Source of the DNA: Rubrivivax sp.
GTDB lineage: Bacteria > Pseudomonadota > Gammaproteobacteria > Burkholderiales > Burkholderiaceae_C
Direction: 5' to 3'
DNA: 64,000 nucleotides
NCBI GenBank assembly: GCA_027490215.1
Contig: JAIXYO010000030.1
Coordinates: forward strand, 1-64,000
Position numbers and translations under genes: made by a program
The notes under the pieces: generated by a model
Database searches by the model: none
The model's input: only the letters and a program-made list of their open reading frames with translations
What the model was told of the DNA's origin: nothing
Shown here: piece by piece, positions 25,841 through 34,752 of the stretch
Numbering within the stretch: the first letter of the stretch is position 1
How the letters are laid out: each line of letters starts with the position of its first letter

Positions 25841-27430
25841 ATGTCTAAAACCATTCCGATCATCGCAGCGGCACAACCGGCGAACCCGGCGTCGCCCACG
25901 GCACCCGGCGTGCCCTCGACGACGCTCGACGGTGATGGCATGGGCTGTCACGCCGGTGGCGAACAGCTGCTCGCCGCCGCAAAGTCGGCCGGCAAGTCAG
26001 AAGTGCTCGATCAGTATGCGAAGGACTATCCGAAAGATCCCAAGGCAGGGCCGCACGACCAGCCGCAGAGCATGTGCCCGGCCTTCGGCTCGCTGCGGGT
26101 GGGTTTGCGGATGCGTCGCACTGCCACCATCTTGTCAGGCTCGGCCTGCTGCGTGTACGGCCTGACATTCACGTCGCATTTCTACGGTGCGAAGCGCAGC
26201 GTCGGCTACGTGCCGTTCACCTCCGAGTCGCTGGTCACCGGCAAGCTGTTCGAGGACATTCGCGAGGCCGTCCACAAGGAAGCCGACCCTGCGAAGTACG
26301 ACGCGATCGTCATCATCAACCTGTGCGTGCCGACAGCCAGCGGCGTTACGCTCAAGATCCTGACGAAGGACATCAATGGCGTGCGCATCATCGGTATCGA
26401 CGTGCCGGGATTTGGCGTCCCTACGCATGCCGAAGCCAAGGATGTGCTGGCCGGTGCGATGCTGAAGTACGCGCGCAGCGAAGTGCTGGCGGGGCCGGTA
26501 CAGGCGCCGCGTACAGGTCGTTCCGACAAGCCCACGATCGCGCTGCTCGGCGAGGTGTTCCCAGCCGACCCGGTGATCATCGGAATGATGCTGGAGCCCA
26601 TGGGCCTCGCAGCTGGCCCGGTCGTGCCGACCCGCGAATGGCGTGAGCTGTACGCAGCACTCGATTGCACCGCGGTTGCCGCGCTTCACCCTTTCTACAC
26701 GGCCAGCATCCGCGAGTTCGAAGCGGCAGGGCGGCCCATTGTGGGTTCGGCGCCTGTCGGCTACGACGGCACCGAAGCATGGTTGCAAGCCATCGGGCAG
26801 GCCACCAATACACCGCAGGAAAAGATCGACGCTGCGAAGAACCGCATGCTGCCAGCGATTCGCGGCGCGCTCTCCAAGATGCCGATCAAGGGACGCATCA
26901 CGCTCAGCGGCTACGAAGGCTCCGAGTTGCTGGTGGGCCGCCTGCTGGTCGAAAGCGGTGCCGACCTGCGCTATGTCGGCAGCGCCTGCCCACGCACAGC
27001 CTGGAACGAAGCCGACCTGCAATGGCTGGAATCCAAAGGCGTGCAGGTTCAGTTCCGCGCGTCGCTGGAGCAGGACCTGGCCGCGATCGCTGAGTACCAG
27101 CCCGATCTCGCTATCGGCACCACGCCGGTCGTGCAGTACGCCAAGGCGAAAAGCACCCCGGCGCTGTATTTCACCAACTTGATTTCAGCGCGTCCGTTGA
27201 TGGGCCCTGCAGGTGCCGGTTCGCTGGCCACCGTGATCAACGCTGCCATCGGCAACAAGGCCCGCTTCGACGAGATGAAGGAGTTCTTTGGCTCGGTGGG
27301 TGAGGGCCATTCCTCTGGTGTGTGGGAACCGGCGAATGGTGTGCCAAAGGATCGCCCCGAGTTCAAGGCTGACCAACGCCGCCAGGCTGAAAAGATGGCC
27401 AAGAAGCGCAAGGCCGAGGAGATGATCTGA
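25841..27430 (+). CDS. bchY: Chlorophyllide reductase subunit BchY
   Basis: BchY, 529 residues, the NifD-like subunit of the chlorophyllide a oxidoreductase catalytic complex. Conserved cysteines lie in [21 protein letters not shown] and [11 protein letters not shown]. The C-terminal part has [19 protein letters not shown] and ends in a Lys-rich tail. The start ATG at 25841 is the first after bchX; the frame stays open upstream inside bchX, but that stretch is not credible coding. The stop overlaps the bchZ start by one base (TGATG). Confidence 0.96.
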   Translation: MSKTIPIIAAAQPANPASPTAPGVPSTTLDGDGMGCHAGGEQLLAAAKSAGKSEVLDQYAKDYPKDPKAGPHDQPQSMCPAFGSLRVGLRMRRTATILSGSACCVYGLTFTSHFYGAKRSVGYVPFTSESLVTGKLFEDIREAVHKEADPAKYDAIVIINLCVPTASGVTLKILTKDINGVRIIGIDVPGFGVPTHAEAKDVLAGAMLKYARSEVLAGPVQAPRTGRSDKPTIALLGEVFPADPVIIGMMLEPMGLAAGPVVPTREWRELYAALDCTAVAALHPFYTASIREFEAAGRPIVGSAPVGYDGTEAWLQAIGQATNTPQEKIDAAKNRMLPAIRGALSKMPIKGRITLSGYEGSELLVGRLLVESGADLRYVGSACPRTAWNEADLQWLESKGVQVQFRASLEQDLAAIAEYQPDLAIGTTPVVQYAKAKSTPALYFTNLISARPLMGPAGAGSLATVINAAIGNKARFDEMKEFFGSVGEGHSSGVWEPANGVPKDRPEFKADQRRQAEKMAKKRKAEEMI

Positions 27431-28908
27431 TGCTGGTGCTTGATCACGATCGCGCGGGAGGCTACTGGGGTGCCGTGTATGTCTTCACGGCCATCAAGGG
27501 TCTTCAGGTGGTCATCGATGGCCCGGTCGGTTGCGAGAACCTGCCGGTCACATCAGTGCTGCACTACACCGATGCGCTGCCGCCGCACGAGTTGCCGATC
27601 GTCGTGACCGGACTTGCTGAAGAGCAGCTCGGCCGAGAGGGCACTGAGGGCTCGATGCGCCGCGCGCATGCTGCGCTGGATCCTGATCTGCCTTCGGTGG
27701 TGGTCACGGGTTCAATCGCCGAAATGATCGGTGGTGGCGTCACGCCGTCAGGCACAAACATCCAGCGTTTCCTGCCACGCACGATTGACGAAGACCAGTG
27801 GCAATGCGCGAATCGCGCGATGTTCTGGCTTTGGAGCGAGTACGGCATGAAGAAAGTGCCGGCACGCAAGCCGTTCGCCGAACGGCCGGCCAGCGAGAAG
27901 CCGCGCGTCAACATCATTGGTCCGTGTTACGGCACGTTCAATTGCCCGAGCGATCTGGCTGAGATTCGCCGCCTGGTGCAGGGCATCGGCGCCGAAGTGA
28001 ACATGACCTTCCCGCTCGGCAGCCACCTGGCCGATGTGTCGAGGTTGGTCGAGGCCGACGTCAATATCTGCATGTACCGCGAATTCGGCCGCATGCTGTG
28101 CGAAGCGCTGGATCGCCCGTATCTGCAGGCGCCGATCGGCTTGCACAGCACGACCAAATTTCTACGCAAGCTGGGCGAGTTGCTGGGCCTGGACCCGGAG
28201 CCGTTCATCGAGCGCGAAAAGCACACCACGATCAAGCCGATCTGGGATCTCTGGCGCTCAGTGACCCAGGACTTCTTCGGCACCGCCAGTTTTGCGGTGG
28301 TCGCCAACGACACCTACACCCGTGGTATTCGGCACTTCCTCGAAGACGAGATGGGCTTGCCCTGCCAGTTCGCGGTGTCCCGCCTGCCGGGTGCCAAGAC
28401 GAACAACGAAGAAGTTCGCCAACTGGTGAAAGACAAGACGCCACTCGTGATGTACGGCAGCTACAACGAACGTATCTACCTCGCCGAATGCGGCGGTGGC
28501 TCGATGATGAAAGCCAGCTTCATCCCAGCCTCGTTTCCGCTGCCCATCATCCGCCGCCACACCGGCACGCCGTTCATGGGCTACTCCGGCGCGACCTACA
28601 TCGTGCAGGAGTTCTGTAACGCGCTGTTCGACGCGTTGTTCCACATCCTCCCGCTCGGGACTGACCTGGACCGCGTCGACCCGACACCGGCGCGCATCGA
28701 CGGCCAGCCACCGAGCCCCTGGGACGCGGACGCTCAGGAATTGCTCGATGAAATCGTACAGACCGAGCCGGTTCTGGTGCAGATCTCAGCTGCAAAAAGA
28801 CTGCGCGACCGCGCAGAACGAGATGCACGCCGAGCCGGGGAAGACCGAGTCACAGCCGCCCGGGTGGCGACGTCGCGTGACGCCATGCGGCAGGGAGAGC
28901 CGGCATGA
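27430..28908 (+). CDS. bchZ: Chlorophyllide reductase subunit BchZ
   Basis: BchZ, 492 residues, the NifK-like partner of BchY. Typical parts are [20 protein letters not shown] at the N-terminus, [20 protein letters not shown] with the cluster Cys, and [20 protein letters not shown]. The last ~50 residues are an Ala/Arg-rich helical tail. The ATG overlaps the bchY stop (TGATG) and its own stop overlaps a 44-codon ORF leading to pufB, so the bch and puf parts are joined in one transcript. Confidence 0.96.
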   Translation: MLVLDHDRAGGYWGAVYVFTAIKGLQVVIDGPVGCENLPVTSVLHYTDALPPHELPIVVTGLAEEQLGREGTEGSMRRAHAALDPDLPSVVVTGSIAEMIGGGVTPSGTNIQRFLPRTIDEDQWQCANRAMFWLWSEYGMKKVPARKPFAERPASEKPRVNIIGPCYGTFNCPSDLAEIRRLVQGIGAEVNMTFPLGSHLADVSRLVEADVNICMYREFGRMLCEALDRPYLQAPIGLHSTTKFLRKLGELLGLDPEPFIEREKHTTIKPIWDLWRSVTQDFFGTASFAVVANDTYTRGIRHFLEDEMGLPCQFAVSRLPGAKTNNEEVRQLVKDKTPLVMYGSYNERIYLAECGGGSMMKASFIPASFPLPIIRRHTGTPFMGYSGATYIVQEFCNALFDALFHILPLGTDLDRVDPTPARIDGQPPSPWDADAQELLDEIVQTEPVLVQISAAKRLRDRAERDARRAGEDRVTAARVATSRDAMRQGEPA

Positions 28909-29039
28909 CGCCCAGCGCTACCGCGCTGTTGATGAATTCGTTCGGCCTGGCGCTGAACACACCGAATGTCGCGGCGCAGTGCCGCGGCTGCCTCCATCGC
29001 GCGGGCTCTGCGCGGTACCGGCCGAAAGGCCGTCCTTAA
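28905..29039 (+). CDS. Candidate small ORF between bchZ and pufB (pufQ position)
   Basis: A 44-residue ORF whose ATG overlaps the bchZ stop as ATGA and whose TAA lies against the pufB ribosome site (TAAGGAG). Codon third positions are mostly G or C, as in real genes here. The peptide has a mildly hydrophobic start ([13 protein letters not shown]), one CRGC motif and a basic end (RYRPKGRP). It has no membrane span and no similarity I can see to Rhodobacter PufQ, which occupies this position there. It could be a real small protein or only a leader that couples bchZ and pufB translation. Confidence 0.4.
   Translation: MTPSATALLMNSFGLALNTPNVAAQCRGCLHRAGSARYRPKGRP
29017..29033 (+). promoter_or_regulatory. 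Hairpin with GAAA tetraloop just upstream of pufB
   Basis: CGGCC (29019-29023) and GGCCG (29028-29032) close a GAAA loop, a very stable RNA tetraloop. It ends 4 nt before the TAA that overlaps the pufB ribosome site. No U run follows, so it is unlikely to be a terminator; it could protect or process the puf mRNA 5' end. Confidence 0.4.
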
Positions 29040-29051
29040 GGAGTAAATCCT

Positions 29052-29198
29052 ATGGCTGAAAGAAAAGGCTCTATATCAGGCCTGTCCGATGAAGAGGCAC
29101 AGGAATTTCACAGATTCTGGGTGCAAGGCACGATCGCTTTTACTGCAGTTGCAGTGGTAGCGCATTTCTTGGTTTGGGCTTGGCGTCCTTGGCTCTGA
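29052..29198 (+). CDS. pufB: Light-harvesting complex 1 beta polypeptide
   Basis: PufB, 48 residues, an LH1 antenna beta chain. The sequence has [13 protein letters not shown] with the cytoplasmic-side His20, one membrane span, and [12 protein letters not shown] with bacteriochlorophyll-ligating His38. This is close to the Rubrivivax LH1 beta sequence as I remember it. The start at 29052 follows AAGGAG at good spacing. First gene of the puf operon, followed after 24 bp by an unusual beta-like ORF instead of pufA. Confidence 0.96.
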   Translation: MAERKGSISGLSDEEAQEFHRFWVQGTIAFTAVAVVAHFLVWAWRPWL

Positions 29199-29222
29199 TT
29201 TGAATCCCGGAAGGGGAATGCT

Positions 29223-29447
29223 ATGGCTGATACAACGAATCTCTCTTTGCAGCAGATATTGAAGAACGACTCAAAAGCGTATCTCGGCATCTTTGCGGTG
29301 AGCTTTTGCTTGTTGTTGGTGGTTGCTCTGTGCGCGCAAGCGATGACATGGCAGTGGCGTTCCTGGTTGCCGGGTGCAGAGGCAGAGAAATCATTGATTG
29401 GCGGTGTTAAAGGTGCGGTATACACCTTTATGTCGCATTTACTTTAG
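29223..29447 (+). CDS. Beta-like small membrane protein between pufB and pufA
   Basis: A 74-residue protein with one membrane span (residues ~20-43), a strong ribosome site (GGAAGGGGA) and standard placement in the puf operon. Its centre aligns with LH1 beta: YLGIFAVSF against the FHxxF region, then AQAMTWQWRSWLPG against [12 protein letters not shown] of PufB. The two beta histidines correspond here to Leu21 and Gln39, so normal bacteriochlorophyll ligation is lost or altered. A 23-residue C-terminal extension (52-74) ends VYTFMSHLL. No such gene is present in the standard pufBALMC order known to me. It may be an LH1-associated subunit comparable in role to PufX, protein W or LH1 gamma; that is inference. 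Confidence 0.8.
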   Translation: MADTTNLSLQQILKNDSKAYLGIFAVSFCLLLVVALCAQAMTWQWRSWLPGAEAEKSLIGGVKGAVYTFMSHLL

Positions 29448-29457
29448 GAGTTTGACC

Positions 29458-29661
29458 ATGTGGAGAATTTGGCGTTTGTACGACCCGCTTCGTGCGATGG
29501 TTGTGCAAGGTATTTTCTTGTTCGGATTGGCAGCGATGATTCATCTGGTGCTGCTGAGCACGTCGACCTTCAACTGGCTCGACGGCGTAAACGCACGAGC
29601 CAAGGTAGCGCAGCAGACTGCTTCAATGCCTTCAGGCGTTACGTCACCCGTAGCGAAGTGA
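29458..29661 (+). CDS. pufA: Light-harvesting complex 1 alpha polypeptide
   Basis: PufA, 67 residues, an LH1 alpha chain. MWRIWRLYDPLRAM is the classic N-terminus, the span holds the ligand His29 (AMIHLVLLST), and FNWLDG follows at the periplasmic side with Trp40. The C-terminal extension of about 25 residues after NWLDG is Ala/Val/Lys-rich. The start has AGGAG upstream. Two hairpins follow before pufL. Confidence 0.96.
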   Translation: MWRIWRLYDPLRAMVVQGIFLFGLAAMIHLVLLSTSTFNWLDGVNARAKVAQQTASMPSGVTSPVAK

Positions 29662-29666
29662 CAGCG

Positions 29667-29716
29667 TCGGGCTTGAGCCCGAGGTGGACGAGGACCGGGC
29701 GCGAACCCGGCCTCGT
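29667..29716 (+). promoter_or_regulatory. pufA-pufL intercistronic RNA hairpins
   Basis: Two stem-loops lie in the 117-bp gap. The first is TCGGGCT/AGCCCGA (29667-29682). The second is larger: ACGAGG (688-693) with CCTCGT (711-716), and CCGGG (695-699) with CCCGG (706-710), one bulged A and a 6-nt loop. There is no U run. In Rhodobacter, hairpins at this place protect the pufBA mRNA 3' end and set the LH1 to reaction-centre ratio; the same role is likely here. Confidence 0.7.
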
Positions 29717-29778
29717 TTCCCAAACAGATATTCGCCTATGGCAACGTCGTATTGCCGAGGGCGCTTAGGAGTCGTTAT

Positions 29779-30603
29779 ATGGCCACGCTCAGTTTTGAAA
29801 GAAAGTACCGCATACGCGGGGGCACCCTTGTCGGAGGGGATCTGTTCGACTTCTGGGTGGGGCCCTTCTATGTGGGGTTTTTCGGAGTTACCACTGTATT
29901 TTTTACAGCGCTGGGTACCGCGTTGATACTCTGGGGCGCCGCACTCGGCGATACCTGGAATGTATGGCAAATCAACATCGCACCGCCCGATCTGAAATAC
30001 GGCCTGGGCTTCGCGCCTTTGCGCGAGGGAGGCCTTTGGCAGATCATTACTATTTGCGCCACCGGCGCATTCGTATCATGGGCGCTTCGAGAAGTTGAGA
30101 TCTGCCGAAAACTCGGTATGGGCCTTCATGTGCCTTTCGCGTTCTCCTTCGCAATATTCGCCTACGTCACACTGGTGATCATTCGACCTGTGTTGATGGG
30201 CGCCTGGGGCCATGGATTTCCTTACGGGATTCTGAGCCATCTAGATTGGGTATCGAACACAGGGTACCAATACCTTCACTTCCATTACAACCCGGCACAC
30301 ATGCTGGCCATCACCTTCTTCTTTACAACGTGTCTGGCTTTGTCGCTGCATGGCGCATTGGTGCTGTCGGCGACCAATCCCGCACCTGGCGAAACCGTCA
30401 GGGCGCCCGAACACGAAGACACCTTCTTCCGCGACACCATCGGTTACTCCATCGGTACCCTGGGCATCCATCGTCTCGGCTTGTTCCTGGCGCTTGCGGC
30501 TGTGTTCTGGAGCGCTGTCTGCATCGTGATCAGCGGCCCGTTCTGGACCCGGGGATGGCCCGAATGGTGGGGGTGGTGGCTGAACCTTCCCATCTGGCAT
30601 TGA
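29779..30603 (+). CDS. pufL: Photosynthetic reaction centre L subunit
   Basis: PufL, 274 residues, five membrane spans. Against the Rhodobacter numbering the sequence is shifted by one: His154 (accessory BChl), His174 (special pair), His191 and His231 (iron), and the quinone-site residues Glu213, Asp214 and Ser224 are all present. The start [11 protein letters not shown] at 29779 has TAGGAG upstream. pufM follows after 24 bp. Nothing in the sequence suggests loss of function. Confidence 0.98.
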   Translation: MATLSFERKYRIRGGTLVGGDLFDFWVGPFYVGFFGVTTVFFTALGTALILWGAALGDTWNVWQINIAPPDLKYGLGFAPLREGGLWQIITICATGAFVSWALREVEICRKLGMGLHVPFAFSFAIFAYVTLVIIRPVLMGAWGHGFPYGILSHLDWVSNTGYQYLHFHYNPAHMLAITFFFTTCLALSLHGALVLSATNPAPGETVRAPEHEDTFFRDTIGYSIGTLGIHRLGLFLALAAVFWSAVCIVISGPFWTRGWPEWWGWWLNLPIWH

Positions 30604-30627
30604 TTCGCACGCACCAGGAGACACCAA

Positions 30628-31602
30628 ATGGCTGAATACCAGAACATCTTCACCGCGGTGCAGGCGGTTGGTCCGGTCCACCACGGCATCGAGCACAAGA
30701 CAGAAAGCACTCGCGACGGAGAGCCCTTCCTAGTCCACCTGATCGGGCGATTCGGCAATGCTCAGATCGGCCCGATCTACCTAGGCGCCCTAGGCGTGGC
30801 GTCGATATTTTTCGGCACGCTCGCATTCAACATCATGGGATTCAACATGCTGGCCTCAGTGAACTGGGATCCCATCCAGTTCGTTCGCCAATTGTTCTGG
30901 CTTGCGCTCGAACCGCCGGCTCCCAGCCACGGATTGGGGCTCGCTCCGTTGAATCAGGGAGGCTGGTGGCAAATCGCTGGCCTGTTCCTGACCGTCTCGA
31001 TCCTGCTGTGGTGGATGCGCACCTACCGGCGCGCTCGCGAACTGGGCATGGGAACGCACGTCGCCTGGGCCTTCTTGGCCCCGATCTGGTTATTCCTGGT
31101 GCTCGGCCTGTTCCGCCCTGTCCTGATGGGCAACTGGGGTGAGGCGGTGCCCTTTGGCATCTTCCCGCACCTCGACTGGACCGCAGCTTTCTCCATTCGC
31201 TACGGCAATCTTTTCTACAACCCGTTCCACATGCTGTCGATCGCCTTCCTGTATGGCTCGGCACTGCTTTTTGCGATGCACGGCGCGACGATCCTCGCGG
31301 TTAGTCGTTTCGGAGGCGAGCGCGAGATCGAGCAAATCACCGACCGCGGCACAGCCTCGGAACGGGCGGCGCTGTTCTGGCGGTGGACCATGGGCTTCAA
31401 CGCCACCATGGAGTCGATTCACCGTTGGGCATGGTGGTTTGCGGTGCTGACTCCAATCACTGGGGGCATCGGAATCCTGTTGACAGGCACGGTGGTAGAC
31501 AACTGGTATCTGTGGGCGGTCAAACACGGTGTAGCACCGATGTACCCGGCCGTATGGGCTCCCGTGATCGACCCCGCAACGCTGCAGGGAGTCAAGCCAT
31601 GA
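30628..31602 (+). CDS. pufM: Photosynthetic reaction centre M subunit
   Basis: PufM, 324 residues, five membrane spans. Cofactor ligands are present one position earlier than in Rhodobacter: His181 (accessory BChl), His201 (special pair), His218, Glu233 and His265 (non-haem iron). The C-terminal region after the last span is extended, as in species whose reaction centre carries a bound tetraheme cytochrome. ATGA overlap with pufC. Confidence 0.98.
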   Translation: MAEYQNIFTAVQAVGPVHHGIEHKTESTRDGEPFLVHLIGRFGNAQIGPIYLGALGVASIFFGTLAFNIMGFNMLASVNWDPIQFVRQLFWLALEPPAPSHGLGLAPLNQGGWWQIAGLFLTVSILLWWMRTYRRARELGMGTHVAWAFLAPIWLFLVLGLFRPVLMGNWGEAVPFGIFPHLDWTAAFSIRYGNLFYNPFHMLSIAFLYGSALLFAMHGATILAVSRFGGEREIEQITDRGTASERAALFWRWTMGFNATMESIHRWAWWFAVLTPITGGIGILLTGTVVDNWYLWAVKHGVAPMYPAVWAPVIDPATLQGVKP

Positions 31603-32684
31603 ACAGGAATTTCAAGATGACATTGCGCTTGCTCTTGCTGTCGGCGGCAGCACTGCTGGCCGGTTGTGAACGGCCGCCTATCGAAGTGGTTCAGCATGGC
31701 TACCGAGGTACGGCCATGGCAGAGGTCTATAACCCGCGCACGCTCGAGGCGCAGGCACCCTTGAATCAGGTTCCACCGGCAACCGCGCAGGCTACGCCTG
31801 GTGGCCCGGCCGCTTCGCTGGTGTACCAGAACGTGCAGGTGCTCAACGACTTGAGCGTAGGTGAGTTCTCCAGGCTCATGGTCTCGATGACGGCTTGGGT
31901 GTCTCCTGAGCAGGGCTGTACCTATTGCCACAACGCGGAGAACTTCGCGCTCGACGATAAGTACACCAAGGTTGTCGCGCGCAAGATGCTGCAGATGACT
32001 CGCAAGATCAACTCCGATTACAAGAGCCATGTGGCGGCGACCGGAGTGACCTGCTACACCTGTCACCGCGGCAATAACGTTCCCGCCAATGTCTGGTTCA
32101 AGGGGCCGACTGATCAGCCTACTGTGGGGCTGTTGGGGTACAGGGCAGGGCAGAACACCGTCTCGAAGGTGGCCAACGGATCGTCCTTGCCTGTGGACCC
32201 TTTCACACCGTTCCTGCTGGGATCAGAGGAAATCCGGGTCAACGGAGACACGGCCTTGCCGACCGGGAATAAGCAAACTATCAAGCAGACGGAGTGGACG
32301 TTCAGCCTGATGACCCACATGTCGACGGCACTGGGCGTGAATTGCACCTATTGCCACAATACCCGCTCAATGTCGACTTGGGAGACCAGCCCACCGCAGC
32401 GTGTAACGGCGTGGCACGGCATACGCATGGTGCGTGACCTGAACAACCAGTACATGGAGCCCATCTCCAACGTGTTCCCAGCGCACCGGTTAGGCCCGAC
32501 TGGCGACGTCGCGAAAGCCAATTGCCAGACCTGCCACCAAGGTGCGTACAAGCCACTCTATGGCGTCAGCATGCTGAAGGACTATCCAGAGTTGGCAGCC
32601 CAGCGTCCTTCGCTTGCACCGTCACCGGCCGAGGCGCCTGCAGCGGAAGCCGCGTCCAAATCGTTGGATGTTGCCGCCAAGTAG
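31599..32684 (+). CDS. pufC: Photosynthetic reaction centre tetraheme cytochrome c subunit
   Basis: PufC, 361 residues, the periplasmic lipoprotein that reduces the oxidised special pair. The signal peptide ends in lipobox LLAGC (Cys23). Four CxxCH haem sites are visible at residues 107-111, 152-156, 249-253 and 309-313, with Met ligands in nearby helices ([29 protein letters not shown]). The C-terminal tail is Ala/Pro-rich. Its haems would be attached by the Ccm system encoded 10 kb upstream. The start overlaps the pufM stop (ATGA); a terminator follows 24 bp after the stop. Confidence 0.97.
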   Translation: MNRNFKMTLRLLLLSAAALLAGCERPPIEVVQHGYRGTAMAEVYNPRTLEAQAPLNQVPPATAQATPGGPAASLVYQNVQVLNDLSVGEFSRLMVSMTAWVSPEQGCTYCHNAENFALDDKYTKVVARKMLQMTRKINSDYKSHVAATGVTCYTCHRGNNVPANVWFKGPTDQPTVGLLGYRAGQNTVSKVANGSSLPVDPFTPFLLGSEEIRVNGDTALPTGNKQTIKQTEWTFSLMTHMSTALGVNCTYCHNTRSMSTWETSPPQRVTAWHGIRMVRDLNNQYMEPISNVFPAHRLGPTGDVAKANCQTCHQGAYKPLYGVSMLKDYPELAAQRPSLAPSPAEAPAAEAASKSLDVAAK

Positions 32685-32707
32685 GGAAAAGCCTATTCGA
32701 CAAGACT

Positions 32708-32731
32708 AAGGCGGCCCGCGGGCCGCCTTTT
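32708..32731 (+). terminator. Rho-independent terminator of the puf operon
   Basis: GGCGGCCC and GGGCCGCC form an 8-bp GC stem flanked by AA and TTTT. It lies 24 bp after the pufC stop and ends the crtEF-bchCXYZ-puf superoperon. Confidence 0.9.
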
Positions 32732-32754
32732 CATTTCGTGCTCGACAAGACAAT

Positions 32755-32782
32755 CTGTTTACATAATATACATAGTGTCTCT
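32755..32782. other. AT-rich element resembling a Xer/dif half-site
   Basis: On the minus strand it reads TGTATATTATGT followed by AAAC, preceded by a weakly matching arm. The central TGTATA and the first six bases of the XerD arm equal the dif consensus as I know it, but the XerC arm matches poorly. It also contains TGT-N11-ACA, one base short of a PpsR site. The rest of 32732-32958 shows no supported gene. Confidence 0.2.
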
Positions 32783-32958
32783 TTTATGGGGCGCGCTTGT
32801 CGGCGATACGCTAGCCGTGAGCCTGCAAAGCCAAGGGGTCGCAATCTCCTGTCTCACAGCCAATTTGGCACGCCATTCTGAACAAGCAGCGAGTTCCCAT
32901 CGGAGAGGTCCAACACATCAAGACGCTCGGCTGCTACCTCATCAGGTCCAACCGTCGC

Positions 32959-33153
32959 TCAATTGCTTTGATCAATGCGACGATCGTAGGCTAGGACATC
33001 AGCAGGCAAGTTGCCCAGAATGGGCTTGTCGAGCGGGCGGAAAACCTGGCCCTGCAGACGTGCGAGAGACTCCGATTTCTCCAAGGCTTGGAATACGACC
33101 TCTGGATGGGTCATCAGCACGAAGGGGTTGCTTCTGAGTTGGCTGGAATGCAT
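32959..33153 (-). CDS. Small hypothetical protein (64 residues)
   Basis: A 64-residue ORF starting at 33153 with AAGGAG seven bases upstream, an ideal ribosome site. The protein begins MHSSQLRSNPFVLMTHPEVV and contains a helix FQALEKSESLARLQ followed by FRPLDKPILG. It has no signal peptide or membrane span. The pattern NPFxLMxxPExV...RPLDKP reminds me of a small protein seen in other Burkholderiales, but I cannot name a family or function. It stands alone on the minus strand after the puf terminator. Confidence 0.65.
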   Translation of the reverse strand: MHSSQLRSNPFVLMTHPEVVFQALEKSESLARLQGQVFRPLDKPILGNLPADVLAYDRRIDQSN

Positions 33154-33229
33154 CGCGGACTCCTTGAATGGATGGAGCCACTGTAAATTCGCGCCATCTG
33201 CTGACAAGTCGTCCCGTCGCCATAAACAC

Positions 33230-33248
33230 TGTCAGAAGCCCGCTGACA
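33230..33248 (-). terminator. Possible terminator hairpin after the ankyrin gene
   Basis: TGTCAG and CTGACA form a 6-bp stem with a 7-nt loop, 34 bp beyond the ankyrin gene stop on the minus strand. The following bases are only partly U-rich. The spacer makes TGT-N13-ACA, so it is not a PpsR site. Confidence 0.35.
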
Positions 33249-33281
33249 AAACGTCACGTTGGAACTGGTGCGGCGACGGCA

Positions 33282-33932
33282 TCAGCGCAGCTGTACCAGC
33301 CGGCTGAGTTGATCGGCCAGCTGTTCGCGGCCGCGCTGTCGGGCGAATTCGACAGCGGTCAGACCGAGATCATTCTTCAGATCGACCTGGGCTCCCGCTG
33401 CCAGCAGCAAGTCGACGCAGGCTGAGGGGCCGTAGTCCGCCGCCATCATCAGCGGCGTCGTACCGTTGGGTGAACGGGCGTCAACCGTGGCGCCACGGGC
33501 CAGCAGCAGCTTCATCGGCGCTTCGTCGGGGGCGGTGGCGGCGTAATGCAAAGGCGTCCAGCCAGATCTGTTGACCGCGGCCCCGCGCTGCAGCAGACGC
33601 TGGACCAGAGCGCTCTGGCCACGCAGGCTGGCCATCATCAGCGCGGTTTCACCAGAGGAGTTGGTGGCCTCCAGTTGCAATCGATCGCTGGCGGCTAATG
33701 CGCCCGCGACCTCATACGACTCGATGAGCAGCGCCGCAATGATGCCAGGCTGGCCACTTTCATCGACCGTATTCGGGTCAAACCCGCGCTGAAGCAGCGC
33801 TTCGACAGTGTGGCGATGATCGCGTTTTATTGCGGTGACGAAATCGTCGTATGACCCGGCCATTGCGGGAGAAAGCAACGCAAAAACAAATAGATAGAAG
33901 ACACATCGAATGTAATTTCTACGATCGATCAT
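33282..33932 (-). CDS. Exported ankyrin-repeat protein
   Basis: A 216-residue protein with a signal peptide (CVFYLFVFALLSPAMA) and about five ankyrin repeats, for example SGETALMMASLRGQSALVQR, SGWTPLHYAATAPDEAP and NGTTPLMMAADYGPSACVDL. It probably acts in the periplasm through protein-protein contacts; the partner is unknown. The start at 33932 overlaps the tatD 3' end by 14 bp and puts the signal peptide near the N-terminus. Last gene of the mltG-tmk-holB-pilZ-tatD operon. Confidence 0.88.
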   Translation of the reverse strand: MIDRRNYIRCVFYLFVFALLSPAMAGSYDDFVTAIKRDHRHTVEALLQRGFDPNTVDESGQPGIIAALLIESYEVAGALAASDRLQLEATNSSGETALMMASLRGQSALVQRLLQRGAAVNRSGWTPLHYAATAPDEAPMKLLLARGATVDARSPNGTTPLMMAADYGPSACVDLLLAAGAQVDLKNDLGLTAVEFARQRGREQLADQLSRLVQLR

Positions 33933-34719
33933 CTGGTAACACCGGCTGGATCTTGAACAGAGACTCGAAATTGGCCGTGGTAACGCGGCCGATCTCCTCC
34001 ACGCAAACACCCTTCAGCTCGGCCATCTGTTTCGCCACCCACGGCAGCAGCGCAGGCGTGTTGGTCTTGCCGCGAAAGGGAGCCGGCGCCAGATAGGGAC
34101 TGTCGGTTTCGATCAGGCACCGGTCGAGTGGCACATAGCGCGCCACTTCCCGCAGATCCTGGGCATTCTTGAAGGTCAGGATGCCCGAAAACGAGATGTA
34201 GAAGCCCAGGTCGAGAGCCGCCCGGGCCACTTCCAGTGTTTCGGTGAAGCAGTGGAACACCCCACCGACCCGACGCTCGCCTTCAGCAGTCAGCACCTCG
34301 ATCGTGTCGCGCGACGCACTGCGGGTGTGGATCACCAGCGGCAGCCCCGTGCGGTGCGCAGCGCGAATGTGCACGCGAAAGCGCTCGCGCTGCCATTCCA
34401 TGTCGGCCTCAGAGCGGCCGTTCAATCGGTAGTAGTCAAGCCCGGTTTCGCCAAGTGCCACCACGCGCGGCAGCGCAGCGCGGCTGAGCAGGTCGTCGAG
34501 AGTCGGCTCCTGCACGCCCTCGTTGTCGGGGTGCACACCGATGCTGGCCCAGAAGTTGTCGTGTGCCAGCGCCAGCGCATGCACCCGATCGAACTCTTCC
34601 AGTGTGGTGCAGATGCAAAGCGCCCGCCCCACTCCACCCACCTGCATGTCGGCACGGATGTCCGCCAGCTTTTCCGCCAGTTCGGGGTAACTCAGATGAC
34701 AGTGAGAATCGACGTACAT
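33919..34719 (-). CDS. tatD: TatD family metal-dependent hydrolase
   Basis: A 266-residue TatD-type hydrolase (DNase/deoxyribonuclease-like TIM barrel). Metal ligands are visible in YVDSHCHLSY, ALGETGLDYY, LVIHTRSA, GGVFHCFTE and LIETDSPYLAP. It follows pilZ by 33 bp in the same direction, as often seen downstream of holB and pilZ. Cytosolic; exact substrate in vivo uncertain. Confidence 0.94.
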   Translation of the reverse strand: MYVDSHCHLSYPELAEKLADIRADMQVGGVGRALCICTTLEEFDRVHALALAHDNFWASIGVHPDNEGVQEPTLDDLLSRAALPRVVALGETGLDYYRLNGRSEADMEWQRERFRVHIRAAHRTGLPLVIHTRSASRDTIEVLTAEGERRVGGVFHCFTETLEVARAALDLGFYISFSGILTFKNAQDLREVARYVPLDRCLIETDSPYLAPAPFRGKTNTPALLPWVAKQMAELKGVCVEEIGRVTTANFESLFKIQPVLPDDRS

Positions 34720-34752
34720 CGTGCGCTGTGCGGCAGTTCGCTGCCGCAGGAC

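Noticed and set aside
32756-32772. TGT-N11-ACA as a third PpsR site
   Set aside because: The spacer is 11, not 12, and no photosynthesis promoter is nearby; it follows the puf terminator.
32775-33137. 120-codon plus-strand frame after the puf terminator
   Set aside because: No ribosome site, composition unlike a protein, and it overlaps the better-supported small minus-strand gene. A second frame ending near 32993 looked like a possible decayed remnant but has no start codon and no family I recognise.
33230-33248. TGTCAG-N7-CTGACA as a PpsR site
   Set aside because: TGT to ACA spacing is 13 and it lies between the ankyrin gene end and an unrelated small gene; a hairpin is more likely.
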